A stretch of DNA of 17,864 nt from the NCBI GenBank assembly GCA_038247245.1, contig JBBRVE010000062.1:1-17864 (forward strand), given 5' to 3'. The stretch comes from JAPWJZ01 sp038247245 (GTDB lineage: Bacteria; Pseudomonadota; Alphaproteobacteria; Micavibrionales; UBA2020). A model generated the notes under the pieces. That model ran no database searches. It saw only the letters and a program-made list of their open reading frames with translations, and was not told where the DNA came from. Shown one piece after another: positions 12,756 to 17,864 of the stretch. The position numbers were made by a program, and so were the translations under genes. Position 1 is the stretch's first letter, and each line of letters starts with the position of its first letter.

Positions 12756-13451
12756 TCAATCTGATATTATTACGATAAGGCCGCAATTTATTTTGCTGTC
12801 ATCGTTTGAGTATTTGTATTGCGGGGATTTAGGATGTTGAGGATTAAGCCTGCGAACCTCTGTTTTCGCGATCCATGAAACACATTCGCCGTAAGCCCGC
12901 ACAAGTCGATATGCAGGGTTACCGTCGTCTAAATCCTTATCGATGTCAGACGCTGCTTTTGCGGTCATCGGGAATGCCATCCCTTCCTCATGGGTACTTT
13001 TATCTCTGGCGAATATCAGGGCATTCCCGCGTACTGGCCTGTTCGTAAATTTGATAGTGTCTTGTGACCCGTTAAAAAAGCCAACTTTAAAATATACGTC
13101 TTCGATGGCAGTTCGCGGATATTCTATTCCGTCTTTTTTAATGAACTGAAAGTCTTTGAGATAACCGACGTCTCTCAATTCTTGCCAAAAAAGTGTTGTT
13201 TCGTCACTGGAAGAGACGCTTGATGGAACGGTCAACTGTTCTGTGATATCTGCTTTGCCGATCATTCCGTCATGATTTTTGTCGCCGGGTAAGCGGTCAT
13301 GTTTCTTTTTGTATTCTTTAACGGCGTTTGAAATCGCAAGAACTTGCTCGGCTGTCTTTTTCGTTGTTTCTGCTTCTGTTTCAGTAGATGCGTTTGCCGT
13401 AGCTGCGACCGCGATGGTGGCGAAAAGAAAGGAAATCAAAAATCTTTTCAA
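12756..13451 (-). CDS. Secreted protein with pseudopilin-like domain
   Basis: 231 residues. A Sec signal peptide (MKRF, hydrophobic 4-17, Ala-rich site ANA before S22) precedes a mature part with the marks of alphaproteobacterial pseudopilin-like globular domains: QVLAISNAVKEYKKK, LPGD (54-57), TLFWQEL..VGYL (86-97) and DIDKDLDDGNPAYRLVRA (169-186). The usual prepilin N-terminus (G-FTLIE helix) is absent. DKNHDGMIGKAD (57-68) matches an EF-hand-type calcium loop. Cys190 and Cys223 could pair. The start is a TTG that overlaps the tldD stop as TTGA; no in-frame ATG occurs before residue 63, and only this start gives the signal peptide. The DNA is visibly more A+T-rich than tldD, hinting at separate origin. 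A periplasmic or surface role is inferred. Confidence 0.78.
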   Translation of the reverse strand: MKRFLISFLFATIAVAATANASTETEAETTKKTAEQVLAISNAVKEYKKKHDRLPGDKNHDGMIGKADITEQLTVPSSVSSSDETTLFWQELRDVGYLKDFQFIKKDGIEYPRTAIEDVYFKVGFFNGSQDTIKFTNRPVRGNALIFARDKSTHEEGMAFPMTAKAASDIDKDLDDGNPAYRLVRAYGECVSWIAKTEVRRLNPQHPKSPQYKYSNDDSKINCGLIVIISD

Positions 13452-14887
13452 GTCTTCGTCCCGCCCACCGTCAGCCCGTCAATCCTCAACGTCGGTTGCC
13501 CCACACCAACAGGCACGCTCTGGCCGTCTTTGCCGCAGGTGCCGACGCCGTCGTCGAGTTTCATGTCGTTGCCGATCATTTTGATTTTGGTGAGCGCGTC
13601 GGCGCCGGAGCCGATGAGGGTTGCGCCCTTGACGGCGGGGCCGATTTTGCCGTCTTCGATCAGGTAGGCTTCGGAGGCGGAGAACACGAATTTGCCGGAG
13701 GTGATATCGACCTGCCCGCCGCTGAAATTCACGGCGTAGATGCCGTTTTTCACCGATGCAATGATTTCTTCGGGCGTCTTGTCGCCATTGGTCATGACGG
13801 TGTTGGTCATGCGCGGCATGACGTGGTCGGCGTAACTTTCGCGGCGGCCGTTGCCGGTCGACTTCACGCCCATCAGACGCGCGTTCATGCGGTCTTGCAG
13901 GTATCCGACCAGAATGCCGTCCTCGATCAGCGTGGTGCGCTGGGAGGGCGTGCCTTCGTCATCAATGGTGATCGAACCGCGGCGGTCCTGCATCGTGCCG
14001 TCATCGACGACGGTGACGCCGGGGGCGGCGACGCGTTTGCCGAGCAGGCCTGAAAACGCCGATGTTCCCTTGCGGTTGAAATCGCCTTCCAACCCATGAC
14101 CGATTGCTTCGTGCAGCAAAATGCCCGGCCAGCCGGAGCCGAGCACGACGGACATTTCACCCGCCGGCGCATCGACGGAGCCGAGGTTCACGAGCGCCTG
14201 ACGATAGCTTTCATCCGCCGCTTTTTTCCATGTCGTTTCTTCGAACACTTTGTCGAAGGAATAGCGGCCGCCGAAACCGTAATAGCCGTCCTCCATGCGT
14301 CCCTTGCCGTCATCGAGATAGACGGAAATGTTGAGGCGGACGAGGGGGCGGATGTCGGATGCTTTGTGCCCGCCTGCGCGCATGATCTGCACGGCTTTCC
14401 AGTTGGCGGCCATCTGGATGCTGACCTGTTTCACGCGCGGGTCGAGGCCGCGCACATAGGCGTCGATATCCTGCAGCAGCTTCACCTTTTTCTCGAACGG
14501 GATCTGGAGCAGGGGGTTGTCGTCGATATACAATTGCTGGTTGGTGCCTTGCGGGTTCAGGTCCATCGTGCCGCCATGGCCCTGCTGCACCGATTTCACG
14601 GTTTCGCCCGCGCGCGCGATGGATTTCTCCGACAGCTCCGACGAATGGGCGAAGCCGAATTTCTCGCCCGCGACCGAGCGCAGGCCGAAGCCCATATCGG
14701 TATCGTAGGTGCAGGTTTTCAGGCGACCGTCATCCCAGCCGAAAAACTCGCTCTGGACGTATTCCATGAACAGTTCGCCGTCATCGGCGCCCGTCAGGCT
14801 GCTTTCGACCAGCTTGGTCACCGCCTCGGGCGACAGCTTTGTTTTGTCGTAAAAAATCTTGTCGGTCGTGGCGGTATGGGACGGCAT
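13448..14887 (-). CDS. tldD: TldD metalloprotease
   Basis: 479 residues, full length for TldD, which with TldE/PmbA forms a cytosolic zinc protease that digests unfolded peptides, matures microcin B17 and degrades the CcdA antitoxin in E. coli. The active-site motif HEAIGHGLEGDF has zinc ligands His259 and His264 and catalytic Glu260 (HExxxH). Other family marks are WPGILLHE, NRKGTSAFSG, TPSQRTTLIEDGILVGYLQD, GNGRRESYADHVMPRMTNT and the C-terminal KMIGNDM..DDGVGTCGKDGQSVPVGVGQPTL. The ATG has AAAGGA (14894-14899) upstream. TldE is not in this window. The downstream secreted gene overlaps its stop codon, so the two are probably cotranscribed. Confidence 0.95.
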   Translation of the reverse strand: MPSHTATTDKIFYDKTKLSPEAVTKLVESSLTGADDGELFMEYVQSEFFGWDDGRLKTCTYDTDMGFGLRSVAGEKFGFAHSSELSEKSIARAGETVKSVQQGHGGTMDLNPQGTNQQLYIDDNPLLQIPFEKKVKLLQDIDAYVRGLDPRVKQVSIQMAANWKAVQIMRAGGHKASDIRPLVRLNISVYLDDGKGRMEDGYYGFGGRYSFDKVFEETTWKKAADESYRQALVNLGSVDAPAGEMSVVLGSGWPGILLHEAIGHGLEGDFNRKGTSAFSGLLGKRVAAPGVTVVDDGTMQDRRGSITIDDEGTPSQRTTLIEDGILVGYLQDRMNARLMGVKSTGNGRRESYADHVMPRMTNTVMTNGDKTPEEIIASVKNGIYAVNFSGGQVDITSGKFVFSASEAYLIEDGKIGPAVKGATLIGSGADALTKIKMIGNDMKLDDGVGTCGKDGQSVPVGVGQPTLRIDGLTVGGTKT

Positions 14888-15060
14888 GTGAATTCCTTTC
14901 GAGACATCAATAATGTAGCACTGAAGGGGCGAATTGCGACAGGCGAAAACTTGAACGCCAATGCATAGGTATTTGCATAGTCTCAGGGCGATTTCGTTAA
15001 ATTTAACAATTATTTAACTGTTGTTGACTCGCGCAGAGTCGGGGGGCTATTCGTACAGCC
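14888..15060. promoter_or_regulatory. Divergent promoter region, tldD and paralogue A
   Basis: No gene is visible. On the plus strand TTGACT (15024-15029) lies 32 bases before the next ATG, with only a poor -10 (TATTCG at 15048), and GACTC...GAGTC forms a small inverted repeat within it. A direct repeat TGCATAG with 12-base period (14962-14968, 14974-14980) is centrally placed and could be a regulator site. On the minus strand TACATT lies before tldD without a good -35. Confidence 0.35.
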
Positions 15061-15720
15061 ATGAAGTTCGAAGACTCACCCCTCTGGAATCATCCTCTCG
15101 TCGCACAAACGCGCAACAGCGTCAGCATTTCGTCTGCTGACCTGAACGCTGTGCCGGCGGCGAAGGTGCTGCTGGCGGCGGATGCGCTCGATCCCGTCAC
15201 GGCCTCGTCGCTGATCGCGGCATCGGGCAATATCCGTGGCAAGATCGAACCCTGCATCGCCGATGTGGTGAGCTTGCTGCAATCGACCAAGCTGCATCGT
15301 GAAGGCCCCGATTACCTGTTCAAGGCCGAAGACACCGCTGCGCTGAAAATCATCATGGGCACGCTGATCGCCGAGACGACCGGCGAAGGCTTCAAGCGTA
15401 CGCAGGCGATCGTGAACCGGGCCGATGTGCAAAAAGGCATCGACATAATGGCGCAGATCGCGGAACTGCTGGTCGAAACCGGCGCGCATAACGCAATCGA
15501 GCCGAAACTGGTCGAGAAATTCATCGAAGGCCTCGAAAACATGAAGCCGCTGGCAGGCCATTCGCCGCGCCGCAAGATGGTGAACGAAGCCGGCGCCAGC
15601 CTGAAATACGCGCTGATGCAGGGCAACGCCGCCGACATCGCCTATCATGCCCCCCGCATCGACCCCGCCAGCAACCACGCCGCGCTGAAACACATCGCCC
15701 GCGCCAAGCCGGGCATTTAA
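15061..15720 (+). CDS. Unrecognised helical protein, paralogue A of a pair
   Basis: 219 residues, no recognised family. It is rich in Ala/Leu helices, with no signal peptide and one Cys. It is clearly related to the partial gene at the right end of the window. Shared segments include HPLVAQTRNS against DPLVQITVNS (both at residues 11-20), ADALDPVTASSL against SRALDSHTAAVL, ADVVSLLQ against QHIVSLLT, AALKIIMG against SALKIAAA, TTGEGFKR against STGETFKS, and FIEGLENM against LVEGLSNL. The C-terminus is basic (RKMVNEAGASLKYAL, ARAKPGI). The start has no good Shine-Dalgarno. A terminator follows its stop. An alpha-helical repeat fold is possible but not shown. Confidence 0.82.
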   Translation: MKFEDSPLWNHPLVAQTRNSVSISSADLNAVPAAKVLLAADALDPVTASSLIAASGNIRGKIEPCIADVVSLLQSTKLHREGPDYLFKAEDTAALKIIMGTLIAETTGEGFKRTQAIVNRADVQKGIDIMAQIAELLVETGAHNAIEPKLVEKFIEGLENMKPLAGHSPRRKMVNEAGASLKYALMQGNAADIAYHAPRIDPASNHAALKHIARAKPGI

Positions 15721-15746
15721 TTTTTCATTTCAGTAACAATGACTTG

Positions 15747-15772
15747 GGCGCAGTTCGCGCAGCGCCGTTTTT
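15747..15772 (+). terminator. Rho-independent terminator after paralogue A
   Basis: GGCGC / GCGCC arms (15747-15751, 15762-15766) with a 10-base loop are followed by GTTTTT. It lies just after the stop of paralogue A and before the antiporter promoter. Confidence 0.7.
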
Positions 15773-15785
15773 AGGCCGATTTTAT

Positions 15786-15813
15786 TTGACATAAAATTTG
15801 CTGTCGGTATATT
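15786..15813 (+). promoter_or_regulatory. Sigma70-like promoter of the antiporter gene
   Basis: A consensus TTGACA (15786-15791) is followed by TATATT (15808-15813) at 16 bases, about 40 bases before the antiporter ATG. It resembles the promoter at 11898-11927 in both boxes. Confidence 0.78.
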
Positions 15814-15850
15814 AGCACCATCGTCAACCGCTGACTTCGGGACTTGCGCC

Positions 15851-17146
15851 ATGGAAGCTGCCAATTCTGTACCCACCACGCCGCTGCCCGAAACGCCGGC
15901 TGAAAAGCCTGCTGAAAAAGCGCCGTCACAGGTGCGCCGCCGCTTCAATGAAATTGCGGCGTTCCTGAAACCGGACAAGGGATTCCAGCCGGCGGCGATC
16001 ACGGCGGGCATCCTGCTGGGTACGACTTCGCTGGTCACACCGCTGCTGGGTTCGATGGTGGGGGCGGGGCTCGGGCTTGGGCTCGGGCTTTACCTGTTGA
16101 TGAAGACGGGCGACATGGTTGTCGAAAACGCGAGCGCGCTTGGCAAGAAAGCAAACATATCGTCGATGGCGATGGGCGTCGGCCTTGGCATCCTGACATC
16201 GATGCCGGAACTGGTCGTATCGTCGGCGGCGCTGATGGCGGGTGACGCGTCGATTGCGATCAGCAACGTCACGGGGTCGAACATCGCAAACCTGCTGCTG
16301 ATTTTGGGCGGCACGGCGGCGCTGAAAAAGATCGAGAACAAGGGCACCAGCTGGAAATTCAATACAGCCGTGATGCTGGGCGCGACGGGCATCATGGCGG
16401 CGCAGATGGCGGTGGGGTTCCTGAACCCGATCGCGGGCGCGGCGATGCTGGCGGGGCTTGGCCTTTACCTGTGGAAATCCTATAAGGTTGCGCAAAAAGA
16501 CGCCGCCGCCGAAAAAACCGCAGCACCGCCCGTGCTGACCGCGGAGCAGGCAAGCGCCGCCGCCGCCGCACAGGCCGCCGAAGCGCAGAAGCCCGAAATG
16601 AAAGCGCCCAAATGGCTGAATATCGGCTGGGGTCTGCTGGCGACAGCGGGATTGATCGGCGCCGCCACCTTTACCGTTTCCAGCGCGATTGCCTTTGGCG
16701 CGGCAGCGGGCATCAGCACCGCGGTCGTCGGCATCCTTGCCGTGTCGGTCGGCACCTCGCTGCCGGAACTGGTCGTCAACCTGAAATCCGCGCGCAAGGG
16801 CGATACCGATATGGCAGTCGGCAACGTTCTGGGTTCCAACGTGTTCAACATCCTTGGCGTCGGTGGTTTGCTGGCGCTGAGCGGCGCGGGTTTCCCTGCC
16901 GACCTCAACCCGCGCGGCACGATACTTGGCCTGTTCAACTCGCTGGCCTTTGGTGCTTCGGCATTGCTGGCGGCGGCGACGATGAAGAAAACCGGCGGCA
17001 CAATTTCGCGCAAAACGGGCGCGCTGTGGGTCGGGCTTTATGCGGCGTTCACGGCGGCGAATGCGATACTCGGGCGCGCGCCGGGGCCGGAAGCGGCGCT
17101 GCCGCCGCCCGTTATACCCGCGCCGCTGCCTCCCGCACCGTTTTGA
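15851..17146 (+). CDS. CaCA-family sodium/calcium-type antiporter
   Basis: A 431-residue inner-membrane cation antiporter with the two alpha repeats of the family. Alpha-1 is LTSMPELVVSSAALMAGD (ion-binding Glu120) followed by GSNIANLLLILG (142-153). Alpha-2 is VSVGTSLPELVVN (Glu316) followed by GNVLGSNVFNILG (334-346). About ten membrane helices are expected. It is longer than the usual YrbG-like protein (about 320 residues) because of a Pro/Ala/Glu-rich N-terminal tail (1-28), an Ala-rich cytoplasmic loop (about 213-252) and a Pro-rich C-terminal tail (416-431). In alpha-1 the usual G-T-S-x-P-E is L-T-S-M-P-E. It likely exchanges Ca2+ for Na+ or H+; ion choice cannot be read from sequence. 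It has its own promoter and lies between two paralogous genes of unknown function. Confidence 0.9.
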   Translation: MEAANSVPTTPLPETPAEKPAEKAPSQVRRRFNEIAAFLKPDKGFQPAAITAGILLGTTSLVTPLLGSMVGAGLGLGLGLYLLMKTGDMVVENASALGKKANISSMAMGVGLGILTSMPELVVSSAALMAGDASIAISNVTGSNIANLLLILGGTAALKKIENKGTSWKFNTAVMLGATGIMAAQMAVGFLNPIAGAAMLAGLGLYLWKSYKVAQKDAAAEKTAAPPVLTAEQASAAAAAQAAEAQKPEMKAPKWLNIGWGLLATAGLIGAATFTVSSAIAFGAAAGISTAVVGILAVSVGTSLPELVVNLKSARKGDTDMAVGNVLGSNVFNILGVGGLLALSGAGFPADLNPRGTILGLFNSLAFGASALLAAATMKKTGGTISRKTGALWVGLYAAFTAANAILGRAPGPEAALPPPVIPAPLPPAPF

Positions 17147-17205
17147 GGCGTACATCTACCTGATTTAAAACACAAAAATTCGCAATCTTTGTGCGGGGTT
17201 GTCCG

Positions 17206-17234
17206 TTGACTTGGAACGCGGGCGGGATTATGAG
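17206..17234 (+). promoter_or_regulatory. Candidate promoter of paralogue B
   Basis: TTGACT (17206-17211) and TATGAG (17229-17234) are separated by 17 bases, some 40 bases before the ATG of paralogue B. The same GTTGACT string precedes paralogue A. Confidence 0.55.
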
Positions 17235-17249
17235 TCTTGTTCATAATCC
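17225..17249. promoter_or_regulatory. Perfect inverted repeat over the paralogue B promoter
   Basis: GGATTATGA and TCATAATCC form perfect 9-bp arms around a 7-base spacer (GTCTTGT). The left arm covers the -10 box and the right arm falls just after the expected transcript start. It is not followed by a U-tract. This is typical of a repressor operator, though a 5'-UTR hairpin is also possible. Confidence 0.6.
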
Positions 17250-17274
17250 ATCGCCATCACCCGCGGGTAATGCC

Positions 17275-17864
17275 ATGTCGCTTAAACTTTCAGATTTCCT
17301 GACCGATCCGCTCGTGCAGATCACCGTGAACAGCCTCAGCAATGCCGAAGGCGTGCCCATGCTGAAACAGTATCAGGTCGATAACAACCCCGTCATCCGC
17401 ACGCTGGTCGACAGCCGCGCGCTGGACAGCCACACGGCGGCGGTGCTGGCAGCCGAAGAAATGGTGCGCGGGCACGACAAGACATTGTGGGAACCGCTGG
17501 TGCCGGAACCGATCCAGCATATCGTTTCGCTGCTGACCGCCGATGTAACCTCCCCGATGGAAGGCCTTGCGCTGCTCGTGAAAGATGGCAGCCCGTCCGC
17601 GCTGAAAATCGCGGCGGCGGGCGTTGCCTTTGGTTCCACGGGCGAGACGTTCAAATCCGTGAAACGCATGCTGAGCGATGAGGACATGAGCCGCACGGCG
17701 GATATGCTTGTCACCACCTCCATCCCGCTGGTCGATAAACTGGCCGTTGAGAAAACCTTCCGCCATTTGTCGCCCCAACTGCTCGGCCTGCTGGTCGAGG
17801 GTTTAAGCAACCTGCAGCATCACGTCACCGATGCGGATGCGAAGAAAAACATGGATGCGTCGCT
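17275..17864 (+). CDS. Unrecognised helical protein, paralogue B, 3' end outside window
   Basis: This frame is open from the ATG to the window edge (196 codons visible, no stop). It starts MSLKLSDFLTDPLVQITVNS, continues with RALDSHTAAVLAAEEMV, IQHIVSLLTADV, SPSALKIAAAGVAFGSTGE and LLGLLVEGLSNLQHHV, and looks fully helical with no signal peptide or membrane helix. It matches paralogue A (15061-15720) block by block, with about 14 extra residues between the first and central blocks. The Shine-Dalgarno is weak, as in paralogue A. Function unknown. At least the last part of the protein is missing. Confidence 0.8.
   Translation, partial: MSLKLSDFLTDPLVQITVNSLSNAEGVPMLKQYQVDNNPVIRTLVDSRALDSHTAAVLAAEEMVRGHDKTLWEPLVPEPIQHIVSLLTADVTSPMEGLALLVKDGSPSALKIAAAGVAFGSTGETFKSVKRMLSDEDMSRTADMLVTTSIPLVDKLAVEKTFRHLSPQLLGLLVEGLSNLQHHVTDADAKKNMDAS

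Noticed and set aside
12756..13451. Pseudopilin-like protein as a true type IV pilin
   Set aside because: There is no prepilin peptidase site or conserved hydrophobic N-terminal helix in frame; the leader is a normal Sec signal.
14096..14968. 290-codon plus-strand frame opposite tldD
   Set aside because: It has antisense composition and lies over the HEAIGH-containing tldD gene; there is no ribosome site or family match.
15926..17155. 409-codon open frame on the minus strand, opposite the antiporter
   Set aside because: It is extremely Arg/Gln-rich, as expected from the complement of Ala/Gly/Leu codons, and the plus strand encodes an unmistakable CaCA antiporter.
17171..17193. CACAAA...TTTGTG hairpin after the antiporter gene
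   Set aside because: A weak A/T-only stem with no U-tract is not a credible terminator.

Overview
The window looks like chromosomal DNA of an alphaproteobacterium. The evidence is a plant/alphaproteobacterial-type glutamate-cysteine ligase, TldD, GC-rich codon use with A+T-rich intergenic gaps, sigma70-like TTGACA/TATATT promoters, and a pseudopilin-like protein with LPGD, FWQ and IDxxLDDGxP signatures. An uncultured or Micavibrio-like lineage is possible, but I cannot place it further from sequence alone. I saw no rRNA, tRNA, CRISPR array, transposase or phage structural gene.

Layout. The left end holds the 3' part of gshA (+), followed by a strong bidirectional terminator. A minus-strand block comes next: a two-CBS-domain protein, an unrecognised 431-residue protein, a nitronate-monooxygenase-like flavoprotein, a membrane-anchored methyltransferase and an aldo/keto reductase. 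Most of these are separated by clear hairpin terminators. The centre (6714-10817, minus) is the most unusual part. Six consecutive genes encode divergent, helix-rich proteins of 219-233 residues. They share an N-terminal YxxF[K/R] block, a central FNIL..AE.KM-like block, and a basic C-terminal tail close to P-x-T-A-R-F-R-R. Almost every junction is an ATGA stop/start overlap. A 25-codon ORF fits the only apparent gap exactly, overlapping both neighbours in the same way and carrying a perfect AGGAGG for the next gene. One promoter candidate lies before the first gene, so the array reads as a single translationally coupled operon. I cannot assign it a function.

To the right are a cytosine/guanine-type deaminase (minus), a small secreted Cys-containing protein (+) and a small helical protein (+) with its own promoter. 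A non-coding stretch with two long imperfect palindromes of the GTCAT...ATGAC type follows. Next is a minus-strand pair: tldD, and overlapping its stop codon a secreted protein whose mature part resembles the globular domain of alphaproteobacterial pseudopilins, with an EF-hand-like loop. The right end (+) holds a CaCA-type cation antiporter between two genes that are paralogues of each other. The second is cut by the window edge and has a 9-bp perfect inverted repeat over its likely -10 box.

The housekeeping genes (gshA, tldD, deaminase, AKR, NMO-like, antiporter) are ordinary in function. The coupled six-paralogue array is the best candidate for an undescribed system. The paralogue pair flanking the antiporter and the pseudopilin-like domain moved onto a Sec signal peptide are secondary points of interest.
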